In this document: piece by piece, positions 45,705-56,188 of the stretch
Layout: every line of letters begins with the position of its first letter
Position numbering within the stretch: position 1 is the stretch's first letter
DNA from: Actinophytocola gossypii
GTDB taxonomy: Bacteria > Actinomycetota > Actinomycetes > Mycobacteriales > Pseudonocardiaceae
NCBI RefSeq assembly: GCF_025165815.1
Contig: NZ_JAFFZE010000004.1
Location: forward strand, 1-64,000
DNA length: 64,000 bases
Reading direction: 5' to 3'
Program-made: the position numbers and the translations under genes
Notes under the pieces: model-generated
The model's database searches: none
Seen by the model: only the letters and a program-made list of their open reading frames with translations
What the model was told of the DNA's origin: nothing

Positions 45705-46546
45705 GTGGCGATGACCTCGCGCATGTACCGGAGTCGTTCCGCCGAGGACACGTCGTACACCGTCGTGGCCCGCGAGACCGGCACCGCGGTGGCGACGATC
45801 TGGTCGCCGAACACGTCGATGCGGGTGAAAGCCGAGTCGGCGGCCGCGCGCAGCCTGCCGCGCGGCGGAACGGGGGCCACGCCGTAGGCGAGCGCCGGGC
45901 CGACCCACACCGGGATCCCGGCGAGCGCGCCGGCGCCCGTGTGGTGGGCGTGGCCGGTGACGACGAGCCGCACGTCGGTGCCCGTGAGCACGGCGGCGAG
46001 GTTCTCCGCGTTCCGCAGGCGAAGCAGGTCGACGGACGGCACCGGGGACCGCAGCGGCGGGTGGTGGCAGACCAGGACGCTGCCGCGCTCCGCCGGTTCG
46101 GCCAGTTCGGCGGCGAGCCGGTCGAGTTGGCCGGTGGACAGGTGCCCGTCGTGGCGTCCCGGCTCGCTCGTGTCGAGCACGACCACCCGCAGCCCGCCGA
46201 TCGTGACGACCGTGTCGTGTTCCGCCGTGGACGGTGCGGTACCGAGCAGTTCGGTGTGGAAGGCGGCGCGGTCGTCGTGGTTGCCCATCACGTACACGAC
46301 CTCGGCGCCGACGCTTGCCGCCGCCGGTTCGACCAGGCCACGCAGCCGTCGGTACGCGGCCGGGTCGCCGTTGTCGGTGAGGTCACCGGTCAGCAGGAAC
46401 GCCGAGGCCGGCAGCGCGGCGGCCTCGATCGTGTCGAGCGCGGCCGCCAGGTGCGCGGTGGTGTCGACCACGTCGTGCATGAGCACGCCATCGGGGAGGA
46501 TGTGCGGGTCCGACAGCTGGACGAGGGTGAGGTCGGGGCCGGTCAC
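45698..46546 (-). CDS. Calcineurin-like phosphodiesterase, GpdQ/CpdA type
   Basis: 282 aa, GTG start overlapping the binding-protein stop. All metallophosphoesterase metal motifs are intact: LSDPHI (residues 11-16), LTGDLTDNG, MGNHDDR, CHHPP and TGHAHHTGAG. Members hydrolyse glycerophosphodiesters or cyclic nucleotides. It sits between the binding protein and permeases of an Ugp-like importer, where UgpQ (a GDPD-fold enzyme) sits in Escherichia coli. An intracellular glycerophosphodiesterase role is therefore likely. Confidence 0.9.
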   Translation of the reverse strand: MTGPDLTLVQLSDPHILPDGVLMHDVVDTTAHLAAALDTIEAAALPASAFLLTGDLTDNGDPAAYRRLRGLVEPAAASVGAEVVYVMGNHDDRAAFHTELLGTAPSTAEHDTVVTIGGLRVVVLDTSEPGRHDGHLSTGQLDRLAAELAEPAERGSVLVCHHPPLRSPVPSVDLLRLRNAENLAAVLTGTDVRLVVTGHAHHTGAGALAGIPVWVGPALAYGVAPVPPRGRLRAAADSAFTRIDVFGDQIVATAVPVSRATTVYDVSSAERLRYMREVIATW

Positions 46547-47894
46547 CGGTCACCGTCCGGCAGCAGGTCGGACACCTCGTCCTGCTTGGCCCGCAGGGAC
46601 TCCGCCGGGTCGGCGCCGTGGAAGACCGCGTTCTCGACGGCCTCCATCATGCCGTCGCGGATCTGCAGGTAGCTCGTGCCCGGCATGGACACCCACGGCT
46701 CCATGCGGTCGAGCTGGGCCAGGTTCGGCCGCAGGTAGGGGTTCTCCTCCGCCCACGACTTCAGCCCGTCCGGGTCGTCGACCAGGCCGGTGCGCAGCGG
46801 GAGGTACCCGATCTTCTCGGCGATCGTGGTGTACGCGCGTTCGCTGGTGAGGAAGGTGATCAGCTCCCACGCGGCCCGCTGCTTCGCGGGGTCGGACGCG
46901 AACACGAACAGCGCCGCACCGGAGTTCGTGGGCACGGCCTCCCTGCCCGTGAAGCTCGGCATCGCGGCGGCGCCCAGGTCCCACTTTCCGGTCGCGCCCT
47001 TGAGGAACGTGCCCTGGATGGCGCTCGACTCGAGGATCATGCCGAGGTCTCCCCGGGAGAACGCCTCGACGGCCTGCGTCTGGGTGAGGTTCGGCATGAG
47101 GCCGTCGGTGACGAGACCCTTCATGGTGGTGACGGCGTCCACCGCGGGCTGCTCGGCGAACGTGAGCCGCGTGCGGTCCTCGGAGATGACGCGGCCGCCG
47201 TTCGACCGGACCAGGGCCTGGAAGCACCAGTCCTTGGCGGCCTTGGTGAGGCAGTCGACGTAGGCGCCGCCCTTGCCCGTCGCGTCCGTCACGGCCTTCG
47301 CGGCGGTGGCCACCTCGTCCCAGGTGGACGGTGCGCGCTCCTGGTCGAGACCGGCCTCGGCGAAGAGGGTCTTGTTGTAGTACAGCATCGGCGTGGAGAA
47401 CACGAACGGCACGCCGTACGTCTTGCCGTTCCAGTCACCGAGGGTGCGGGCCGAGTCGGCGTAGGGGTGGGTGTCGCCGTCGAAGTTGGCCCGCACGGCG
47501 TCCGTGCCGACGAGGTCGTCCAGCGGGGCCGCGTTCAGCTCGTTGATCGCGAAGTCCAGGTCGGAGAAGCCGAGCTGGACCACGTCCGGCGCGTGTCCGG
47601 CGGTGAGCTGGCTCTGCAGGCTGGAGATCGTGTCGGTTGCCGGGTTCGCGCTGTTGCCCTGCGGCTTCTGCGCGGTCACGTCGATGTTCGGGTGCGCCTG
47701 CTCGAAGGCGTCGATCAGCTCGGTGAACGTGTCGGTCCACGGTCCGGCCTGCCCGAAGTTGTAGCTCTCGAGCACGATCGACACCTGCTGGTCGGATGCC
47801 AGTTCCGGCACGCGGTCGACGGGTGCGGCCGGGTCGGTGCCGCCGATGCCGCAGCCCGCGACGACGAGCGTGGCGGCGACGCACAGGGTTCTCT

Positions 47895-47898
<4 letters not shown>
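46543..47898 (-). CDS. UgpB-like substrate-binding lipoprotein
   Basis: 451 aa from GTG at 47898 overlapping the ATPase stop. A short signal peptide with lipobox VAGCG places Cys near residue 16. UgpB-type pattern: AFEQAHPNIDVTAQKPQGNS, APDVVQLGFSDLDFAINEL, LYYNKTLFAEAGLD, and APSTWDEVATAAKAV. Likely ligand glycerol-3-phosphate or a glycerophosphodiester, supported by the neighbouring phosphodiesterase. Confidence 0.88.
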
Positions 47899-49001
<1,103 letters not shown>

Positions 49002-49121
49002 GGCCCACCTCGTCTCCTCCGGGATCGAACGGGCTCCACCGCACCAGCGGCCGGTGGCCACGTGATGAACAGCGGGAGCCTGCTACCCGTGGACACGGCC
49101 TCACCTGCGGCGATAGGAAAC

Positions 49122-49144
49122 GGCGATCGGAAAAGCCGATCGCC
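49122..49144. terminator. Hairpin between PQQ remnant and Ugp-like operon
   Basis: Nine-bp perfect stem GGCGATCGG with loop AAAAG. It lies just past the 3' end of the decayed minus-strand gene at 49153 and before the Ugp-like promoter, so it may terminate the former. Confidence 0.55.
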
Positions 49145-49152
49145 CGATCCGG

Positions 49153-49690
49153 CTAGCGCACCGCGTAGGCGGCGGTCACGGAGGCGGAGCCCGACAGCCG
49201 GACGACGAGGTGGTGGTCGTCGATGCCGATCAGGTCACCGGGGAGGTCGTCGGACAGGCCCGGGCCGTTCCGGTCGACGGCCCACGTGACGCGGTTGTCG
49301 GTCACGAAGACGTGGTCGCGCCAGACCGCCCGCGCGGTCGTGGCGCCGTTCTCGGGGCCTGGTGGCTTTCCCGAGTGCGGACGTCGAAGGCGATCACGGT
49401 GCTGTGGTCTGTCGTGCAGGAGGACCGGGCGCCCCAGTCCCAGCCCAGGCGGGTGTTCTCCGTGCCGGTCGACACGTCGATCATGATGGCCGCGTCGCGG
49501 TCGGCGCCCGGGCGTACACGAGCGTGACGTCACCTGTCGGCCCGTGGCGGCGTCGAGCCCGACGACAGCCGAATCGGCGGCGTCCTGGTCGGGTGACAGC
49601 GCGCTGATCTCGCCGAGGACCCGGTCGCCGGCCACGAACCGGGGCCAGGCGTCCTGGGCGTCCCACCGGAGCGCGGGAGCTATTGGTCCT
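49153..49690 (-). pseudogene. PQQ-propeller protein, 3' remnant with frameshifts
   Basis: The minus strand reads, in three alternating frames, LRWDAQDAWPRFVAGDRVLG, VVGLDAATGRQ, VTLVYARAP, IMIDVSTGTENTRLGWDWG, STVIAFDVRTRES, then ARAVWRDHVFVTDNRVTWAV and DDHHLVVRLSGSASVTAAYA. This is a repeated-blade beta-propeller, like the outer domain of the Hsp70 fusion at 35811. At least three frameshifts and no start: its upstream part is replaced by the TauE/SafE gene. Confidence 0.55.
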
Positions 49691-50585
49691 GGCGAGGCGG
49701 GCCGGGGCTTCCGACCGCGCGGTCGACGGGTTCCTTCGCTGACTTCCGCCGGGACCGGACCAGCAGCAACAGGGCCACCGCGACCATGGCGCCACCAACC
49801 CACAGCACCACGGCGTCGGACGCGCCGAGGAGCTTGAGCGCCGACGCCGCCAGCACGATCAGCAGGGCCGACCGGATCAGTCCGGCGGGTGCTCGGGACG
49901 ACAACCGCGCGCCGAGGTAGACGGCGGGCAGGGCGCCCAGCAGGAGTGCCCCGGTCAGGTGGAACTCGACGTCACCGAACAGCAGGTGGCCCAGCGCGGC
50001 CGCGCCCACCAGGGGGATGGCCTGCATCAGATCCGTGCCGACCAGCCGTGCCATGGTCAGGCCGGGGTAGAGCAGCATCAGGGCGACGATGATCAGGGAG
50101 CCGGAGCCGACGCTGGTGACCCCGACCACCAACCCACCCACCACCCCCACGAGGACGGTGGGCACCGGCCGGACGGTGACGGCGGCCGGCTCGCGCACGC
50201 GGACCCGTTCGATGATCGCCCGCACCACCACCGTCGACACGGCGAGCAGCAGCGCTACGGCCAGACCGGCGCGGATCACGGACTGCAACGACGCCGGATC
50301 GGTCAGCACGCGCAGCAGGAGCACCGAGCAGAACGCCGCCGGCACCGAGCCGTAACACAGCAGTCGCACCAGGCGCATGTCGACGGTGCCGCGCCGCTGG
50401 TGGACGGCCGCGCCGACCGGCTTCATCGCCACCGAGGCCAGTAGGTCGCTGGACACCGCCGTGAGCGGGTCGACCTTGAAGAACAACACCAGGATGGGCG
50501 TCATCAACGCTCCACCGCCCATGCCGGTGAGCCCGACGACGAAGCCGACCAGGACGCCGGCGAGCACGAGGTGCCAGTCCATCAC
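49680..50585 (-). CDS. Sulfite exporter TauE/SafE family protein
   Basis: 301 aa from GTG, with an ATG one codon on. About eight transmembrane helices in two repeats. The duplicated motif occurs as VVGLTGMGGGALMTPILVLF and VVGVTSVGSGSLIIVALMLL, as usual for TSUP transporters of sulfite, sulfoacetate or other anions. The C-terminal tail is basic (RSRRKSAKEP). Not in an obvious operon; its 3' end overlaps the propeller remnant. Confidence 0.88.
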   Translation of the reverse strand: MMDWHLVLAGVLVGFVVGLTGMGGGALMTPILVLFFKVDPLTAVSSDLLASVAMKPVGAAVHQRRGTVDMRLVRLLCYGSVPAAFCSVLLLRVLTDPASLQSVIRAGLAVALLLAVSTVVVRAIIERVRVREPAAVTVRPVPTVLVGVVGGLVVGVTSVGSGSLIIVALMLLYPGLTMARLVGTDLMQAIPLVGAAALGHLLFGDVEFHLTGALLLGALPAVYLGARLSSRAPAGLIRSALLIVLAASALKLLGASDAVVLWVGGAMVAVALLLLVRSRRKSAKEPVDRAVGSPGPPRQDQ

Positions 50586-50763
50586 GCACCCGCGCCGGCG
50601 TTCGGGCGTTCAACCTGGGTCGACATGGTTGACCAAGCTAACTCACGACGCCGCGGGGGGCGGCGGCGGGCGACCCGGCCAGGTTTCTTGCCGCACGGGC
50701 TCCGGGTGCGCTATAGGTTGAGGCGACGGGAAGTGCGGGCGACCCTGGTAGGCCGAGGTTCCC

Positions 50764-51600
50764 ATGCCATCACTGGTGCTGGTTCACGGTTTCTGGCACG
50801 GCTCCTGGTGCTGGAGCCAGGTCCTCGCCCACGTGGTGGCCACCGGTCACCGGGCCGTCGCGGTCGACCTCGCCGGGCACGGGCTGTATGCCCGCCGCCC
50901 ACGCTGGTTCACCGCACGGCGGTACGACGCGGCGGCGGTCGACACCGAGGTGTCACCGCTGGCCGGGGTGAGCCTGGACGACGCGGCCGCGTTGTTGACC
51001 TCGCAGCTCGGGCTGGTCGGGGGTGGCGAGCCGGTCACGGTGGTCGCGCACAGTGCGGCTGGTCCCGTGCTGACGCGGGTGGCCCAGCGGAGGCCGGACC
51101 TCGTCGCGCATGCGGTGTACGTCTCGGCCTACATGCCGGCGTCGGAGGTGCCCGCGGCGGCCTACACGCGGGTACCCGAGGCCGCCGACGGCCGGGTCGC
51201 CCCGTTGTTGCGCGGCGACCCCGCCCGGACCGGCGCGCTGCGGCTGGACCTCGCCACCGACGACGCCGACTACCGGAAGCGGCTCCGGGAGGCGTTCTAC
51301 GGCGACGTGAACCCGGCCCTCGCCGAGGCCGCCACCGGCCTGCTGACGCCGGACGGGCCGATGGGCGTCATGCTCGGCACCACCACCCTCACCCGCGACG
51401 GCTGGGGGTCCGTGCCGCGCACCTACCTGGTCTGCACCGGCGATGTGGCGCTCGGACCGGCGCTGCAGACGAGGTTCGTCGCCGAGGCCGACGCGGCCTT
51501 CCCGGACAACCCGACCTGCACCGTCAAGCTCGACGCGTCCCACTCGCCGTTCCTGTCCGTGCCTGAGGAGCTGGCCGACGTCCTGGCCTCTCTCGGCTGA
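50764..51600 (+). CDS. Alpha/beta hydrolase, esterase/hydroxynitrile-lyase-like
   Basis: 278 aa, ATG start. LVLVHGFWHGSWCWSQVLAH oxyanion region, nucleophile elbow AHSAAG (Ser near residue 97), acid YLVCTGDVALGP and catalytic His in DASHSPFLSVPEEL. This branch holds salicylate-ester and cyanohydrin-type esterases. It is convergent with TetR (51614) with 13 bp between, so possibly unrelated to it. Confidence 0.87.
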   Translation: MPSLVLVHGFWHGSWCWSQVLAHVVATGHRAVAVDLAGHGLYARRPRWFTARRYDAAAVDTEVSPLAGVSLDDAAALLTSQLGLVGGGEPVTVVAHSAAGPVLTRVAQRRPDLVAHAVYVSAYMPASEVPAAAYTRVPEAADGRVAPLLRGDPARTGALRLDLATDDADYRKRLREAFYGDVNPALAEAATGLLTPDGPMGVMLGTTTLTRDGWGSVPRTYLVCTGDVALGPALQTRFVAEADAAFPDNPTCTVKLDASHSPFLSVPEELADVLASLG

Positions 51601-51613
51601 CCCGGACCGGCGG

Positions 51614-52309
51614 TCAGGCGTCGTCGGAGGCGAGTTTGGCCAGCAGCTCCAGCAGGATGCCGTGTTCGCCCGGCGTCAGGGCGGCCGTGTCGCGCACGGA
51701 CAGGGTCGCCAGCAGGGTGCGGGCCAGCTCGGGGACGGCGGTCGCGGCGTCGCCCGGCACCTCGGACTCGTGGAGCACCGCGGCGTACACGGCGTCGCGC
51801 ATGCGGTCCGCCAGTCCCGCGGTTCGTGGGCCCTCAGGCGTGGACAGCAGGCTGAGGGTGGTGCCGACGGAGGCGGTGTGGATCATCGTGGCGGCCTGTT
51901 CCGGGGGCATCCGGAGGCGGCCCGCCTCGGCCAGGCGTTCGAGGATGCCGACGAGGATGCGGTCGCCCTCGCGGGCCGCCGGTCGTTCCTCGGCGTTCGG
52001 GGTGCCGTACATCAGGCGGTAGAACGCGGGGTGTTCCAGGCCGAAACCGACGTGGTCCGCCCAGCCTCGGCGGAGGTCGGCGAGGGGGTCCGCCGACGGC
52101 TCGCGGCTGCGCTTGGTCTCGAGGTAGCGCCGGAAGCCGTCCGCCGCGACGGCCTCGAGCAGGGCCTTCTTGTCGCCGAAGTGGTGGTAGACGGTCGGTG
52201 CGGTGATCCCGGCCGCCTGGCACACGTCCCTGATCGAGAACCGCTCCGCGCCGGTGTGTTCCAGCAGCTTGGCGGCGGCGTCGAGGATCTCCTGCCGGGT
52301 GTCGGTCAT
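51614..52309 (-). CDS. TetR-family regulator, divergent from aldehyde oxidoreductase
   Basis: 231 aa. Helix-turn-helix GAERFSIRDVCQAAGITAPT then VYHHFGDKKALLEAV, with a C-terminal TetR_C domain containing FGLEHPAFYRLMYGTPNAEE. It is divergent from the molybdenum oxidoreductase genes with a 107-bp AT-rich gap (GTGTTATATACCTAACG, ACGATATAGCGAT). It probably represses that operon in the absence of an aldehyde or aromatic inducer (inference). Confidence 0.88.
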   Translation of the reverse strand: MTDTRQEILDAAAKLLEHTGAERFSIRDVCQAAGITAPTVYHHFGDKKALLEAVAADGFRRYLETKRSREPSADPLADLRRGWADHVGFGLEHPAFYRLMYGTPNAEERPAAREGDRILVGILERLAEAGRLRMPPEQAATMIHTASVGTTLSLLSTPEGPRTAGLADRMRDAVYAAVLHESEVPGDAATAVPELARTLLATLSVRDTAALTPGEHGILLELLAKLASDDA

Positions 52310-52416
52310 GTAGTGACCATATAGAACCCCCTTGCCTTCGCTGTAACCGTGTTATATACCTAACGACGATATAGCGATTCATGTAACGGCGATACCCCAG
52401 TCGGCAGGAGACGTCG

Positions 52417-53028
52417 GTGACAGACGAACCAGCACCCGAGAGTTCGGCGCACACGCGCCGTACCGTCCTGAAGTCCACCGCGGCGGCCGCGGCCGGAACG
52501 GTCGTCGCCTCCCACCACACCTCCGTCGCCTCGGCCGAGACCGCGCACACGGGCGGGGCGCGGACGCGGGTCACCCTGTCGGTCAACGGGGAGCGGCACC
52601 GGATCGCGATCGAACCGAGGGTGACGCTGCTCGACGCGCTGCGGGACCGGCTCGGCCTCACCGGCACCAAGAAGGGCTGCGACCGGGGCGAGTGCGGCGC
52701 GTGCACGGTGCTGGCCGACGGCGAGCGGATCAAGTCCTGCCTGACCCTGGCCGTGATGCGGCAGGGCGCCGAGATCACCACCGTGGAAGGGCTGACCAGG
52801 GGCGACGACCTGCACCCGGTGCAGGAGGCCTTCATCCGGCACGACGCGTTCCAGTGCGGTGCCTGCACCCCCGGCCAGATCATGTCCGCCGTGGCCTGCA
52901 TCGACGAGGGCCACGCGGGCTCCGAGGCGGAGATCCGCGAGTGGATGAGCGGCAACCTCTGCCGCTGCGCGGCCTACCAGAACATCGTGGCCGCCGTCGC
53001 CGACGCGGCCGAGGAGGGGCGGCGATGA
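52417..53028 (+). CDS. Aldehyde oxidoreductase [2Fe-2S] subunit, PaoA type
   Basis: 203 aa, GTG start. A Tat signal (RRTVLKSTAAAAAGTVV) precedes a ferredoxin domain (CDRGECGACTVL, Cys near residues 88-96, and KSCL) and a second [2Fe-2S] domain (CGACTPGQI and CRCAAYQ). As in Escherichia coli PaoABC, this small subunit carries the Tat signal for the whole complex, so the enzyme is exported folded. Overlaps the FAD subunit by four bases. Confidence 0.92.
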   Translation: MTDEPAPESSAHTRRTVLKSTAAAAAGTVVASHHTSVASAETAHTGGARTRVTLSVNGERHRIAIEPRVTLLDALRDRLGLTGTKKGCDRGECGACTVLADGERIKSCLTLAVMRQGAEITTVEGLTRGDDLHPVQEAFIRHDAFQCGACTPGQIMSAVACIDEGHAGSEAEIREWMSGNLCRCAAYQNIVAAVADAAEEGRR

Positions 53029-54008
53029 GGAACTTCGGCTACACGGTCGCGCGGACACCGGCGGACGCGGTGCGCACCGCCGCCGGCATCGCGAACTCGA
53101 CGTTCGTGGCGGGCGGGACGGACCTGCTGAACCTGATGCGGGACGGCGCGGAGACCCACGACCACCTGGTGGACCTGAACCGGCTCGACCTGGACGACGT
53201 CACCCTCGACGGGCAGACGTTGCGGATCGGGGCGCTGGCCAGGATGCGCGGCGTCGCCGAGCATCCCCGGGTGCGGCGCGAGTTCCCGGTGCTGTCCGAG
53301 GCGCTGCTCGCCTCGGCGTCCCCGCAGGTGCGCAACATGGCCTCGATCGGCGGGAACCTGTCGCAGCGGACCAGGTGCGGGTACTTCCGCGACCCGGGAT
53401 CGGCGTGCAACAAGCGTGACCCAGGGAGCGGCTGCCCGGCGGTCACCGGACGCAACCGCGGTCACGCGATCCTCGGCGGCGGCGACCACTGCATCGCCAC
53501 CCATCCCTCGGACCTCGCGGTGGCGCTGACCGCGCTGGACGCGACAGTGCGCCTGCTCGGCCCGGACGGCGCCCGGTCGGTCCCGATCGCCGACTTCTAC
53601 CTCCTCCCGGGAACCACCCCGGACCGGGAGACCGCGGCGCGTCCGGGCGAGCTGATCACCCGGGTGGACGTGCCGCGCACCCGGGTCGCCGCCGACTCGC
53701 GGTACCTGAAGCTGCGCGACCGGGCCACCTTCGAGTTCGCCGTCGTGTCGGTGGCGGCGGCGCTGCGGACGAGGGGCCGCGTCGTGCGGGACGTGCGGCT
53801 GGCGTTCGGTGGCATCGGTACCCGCCCATGGCGGGACACCCGGGTCGAGGCCGCTCTGCTCGGCCGGCCGCTGACCGAGGCGGCGATCGGCGAGGCGGGG
53901 CGCGTTCTGGTGCGGGACGCCGATCCGCGCACGGAGAACGGGTTCAAGGTCGAGCTCGTCCAGCGCGCGCTGGCGAGCGTCCTCAACGAGCTGGGAGGCA
54001 AGCGATGA
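53025..54008 (+). CDS. Aldehyde oxidoreductase FAD subunit, PaoB type
   Basis: 327 aa. FAD-binding TFVAGGTDLLNLMRDGAETH, ASASPQVRNMASIGGNLSQR, and THPSDLAVALTALDATVRL. The insert TRCGYFRDPGSACNKRDPGSGC contains four cysteines; in PaoB-type subunits this segment binds an extra [4Fe-4S] cluster. It passes electrons from the molybdenum subunit. No signal of its own. Confidence 0.92.
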   Translation: MRNFGYTVARTPADAVRTAAGIANSTFVAGGTDLLNLMRDGAETHDHLVDLNRLDLDDVTLDGQTLRIGALARMRGVAEHPRVRREFPVLSEALLASASPQVRNMASIGGNLSQRTRCGYFRDPGSACNKRDPGSGCPAVTGRNRGHAILGGGDHCIATHPSDLAVALTALDATVRLLGPDGARSVPIADFYLLPGTTPDRETAARPGELITRVDVPRTRVAADSRYLKLRDRATFEFAVVSVAAALRTRGRVVRDVRLAFGGIGTRPWRDTRVEAALLGRPLTEAAIGEAGRVLVRDADPRTENGFKVELVQRALASVLNELGGKR

Positions 54009-56176
54009 CCGGGCTGGTCGGTCGGGGTGTGGCGCGGGTGGACGGCCGGGCGAAGGTCACCGGCGCGGCCCGCTACGCCGCGGACCACGAGATCCCCGGA
54101 ATGCTGCACGGCCACCTGGTGCTCAGCACGGTGGCGCGCGGGGAGATCACCGAACTGGACACGAGCGCGGCGCTGGCGCTGCCCGGCGTCGTCGCGGTGC
54201 TCACCCACCGGGACCTGCCGCCGCTGCGGGTGCCGTCCTTCCCGTACCTCAAGGGTTTCGTGCCGATGCAGGACACCCGGGTACACCACAGCGGCCAGCC
54301 GGTCGCCCACGTGGTGGCCGAAACCCCGGAACAGGCGCGGGAGGCGGCGAACCTGGTGCGGGTGCGGTACCGCGCCGAGCGGCCGACCGCGCACCTCGCC
54401 CACGCGCTCGACGAGGCGTTCCTGCCGCCGCTGTTCCGGGACGAGCCGAACGAGTTCGTCCGGGGTGACGCCGGCGCGGCGCTCGAGGCGGCGGCGGTGC
54501 GCGTCGAGCAGGACTACAGCAGCCCGATGATGCACCACAACCCGATCGAGCCGCACAGCTCCACCGCGGTCTGGGACGGGAACTCGCTGACGCTGTACGA
54601 GAGCGCGCAGGGCATCGTCTTCACCCGCCGGGTCGTGTCGATCGCGTTCGACCTGCCGGAGGCGAACATCCGGATCATCTCCCCCTACCTCGGCGGTGGC
54701 TTCGGCGCCAAGGGCCCCACCTGGTCGCACACGCTGCTCAACGCGGCGGTCGCGCGGGAGGTCGGCCGGCCGGTGCGGGTCACGCTGACCCGCGCGCAGA
54801 TGTACACGATGAACGGCCACCGCGCCGAGTACCGCAGGAACCTGCGGCTCGGCGCCACCCGGGAGGGCAGGCTGACCGCGATCGTCGACACCAGCACGGC
54901 CCAGCTGACCCGCACCGACCACGGTGTCTACAACACCAGCGAGTCCACGCTCCGCCTGTACGACTGCCCGAACGTCCACGTGCGACAGCTGGGGGTCCGG
55001 CTGGACCTGCCGTCGTCGAGCTACATGCGCTCACCGGAGACGACCGCCCACTTCGGACTCGAGACCGCGCTGGACGAGCTGGCCCACGAACTCGGCGTCG
55101 ATCCGGTGGAACTCCGGATCCGCAACCACGCCTCGGCCGACCCGCACTCCGGCGAACCGTACTCCAGCAAGCACCTGCTGGACTGCTACCGGATCGCGGC
55201 CAGGGCGTTCGGCTGGGCGCGGCGGGACCCGCGGCCGGGGTCCATGCGGGACGGCAACGTCCGCGTCGGCTGGGGCATGGCCACCGAGACGCACACGTTC
55301 TCCGCGATCCAGTCCAACGTCGAACTCACCGTCGACGTGGACGGGCGGGCGACGCTGCGCGCCGCCACCCAGGAGATCGGCACCGGCACGTACACGGTGA
55401 TCACCCAGGTCGCCGCCGACGAGCTCGGCATGCCGCTCGAACACGTCACGACGCTGCTCGGCGACACGGCCTACCCCGACGCGGCCCTGTCCGCCGCGTC
55501 GGCGACGGTCGCCAGCGTGATCGGCCCGGTGTCCCAGGCGGCGCAGGACGCCCGGAAGGCCGTGATCGCGCTCGCCGTCGCCGACCCGCGCTCCCCGCTG
55601 CACGGGGTGCCGGCCGAGGACGTGGTGGCCGAACGCGGGTACCTGTTCGCCCGAGGCGACCGCGGCCGCCGGGACAGCTACCGCGGCGCCCTGGCCCGCC
55701 ACGGCCGCCCGGTCATCGTGACCGGCAGCCGGCTGAACAGCTCTGGGCACTCGTACGGCGCGGTGTTCGTCGAGGTCCGGTTCGATCCGCGACTCGCGAC
55801 CCTGCGGGTGAGCCGGGTGGTCACCGCCTACGACCCGGGCCGGGTGCTCAACCACCGGACCGCGCACGGGCAGGTGATCGGCGGCGTGACCTGGGGCATC
55901 GGCTTCGCGTTGATGGAGCACACGATGGTGGACCCGCACACGGCCCGGGTCGTCAACCCGAACCTGTCCACCTACCTGGTGCCGGTCTCCGCCGACACAC
56001 CCTCGGTGGAGTCGTTCTTCGTGGACCGGCCGGACAAGGGCAGCACCGCGCTCGGCGCCCGCGGCTTCGGCGAGACCCCGGGAACCGGGGTGCCCGCCGC
56101 GATCGGCAACGCGATCTTCCACGCCACGGGCCGCCGACTACGCGACGTCCCGTTCACCAGGGACAAGCTGCTGTGA
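54005..56176 (+). CDS. Aldehyde oxidoreductase molybdenum-cofactor subunit, PaoC type
   Basis: 723 aa, close to PaoC length. GRGVARVDGRAKVTGAARYA start, ISPYLGGGFGAKG, EIGTGTYTVITQVAADELGM, and the catalytic Glu in ARGFGETPGTG (near residue 689). PaoABC oxidises a broad range of aromatic and aliphatic aldehydes to acids in the periplasm. No PaoD/XdhC-type maturation chaperone is encoded here, so the cofactor would be inserted by one encoded elsewhere. Confidence 0.92.
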   Translation: MTGLVGRGVARVDGRAKVTGAARYAADHEIPGMLHGHLVLSTVARGEITELDTSAALALPGVVAVLTHRDLPPLRVPSFPYLKGFVPMQDTRVHHSGQPVAHVVAETPEQAREAANLVRVRYRAERPTAHLAHALDEAFLPPLFRDEPNEFVRGDAGAALEAAAVRVEQDYSSPMMHHNPIEPHSSTAVWDGNSLTLYESAQGIVFTRRVVSIAFDLPEANIRIISPYLGGGFGAKGPTWSHTLLNAAVAREVGRPVRVTLTRAQMYTMNGHRAEYRRNLRLGATREGRLTAIVDTSTAQLTRTDHGVYNTSESTLRLYDCPNVHVRQLGVRLDLPSSSYMRSPETTAHFGLETALDELAHELGVDPVELRIRNHASADPHSGEPYSSKHLLDCYRIAARAFGWARRDPRPGSMRDGNVRVGWGMATETHTFSAIQSNVELTVDVDGRATLRAATQEIGTGTYTVITQVAADELGMPLEHVTTLLGDTAYPDAALSAASATVASVIGPVSQAAQDARKAVIALAVADPRSPLHGVPAEDVVAERGYLFARGDRGRRDSYRGALARHGRPVIVTGSRLNSSGHSYGAVFVEVRFDPRLATLRVSRVVTAYDPGRVLNHRTAHGQVIGGVTWGIGFALMEHTMVDPHTARVVNPNLSTYLVPVSADTPSVESFFVDRPDKGSTALGARGFGETPGTGVPAAIGNAIFHATGRRLRDVPFTRDKLL

Positions 56177-56188
56177 CCGTCCGGTAGG

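Noticed and set aside
52310-52416. A defined TetR palindrome before the aldehyde oxidoreductase
   Set aside because: The gap is AT-rich with several imperfect repeats, but none is symmetrical enough to call.
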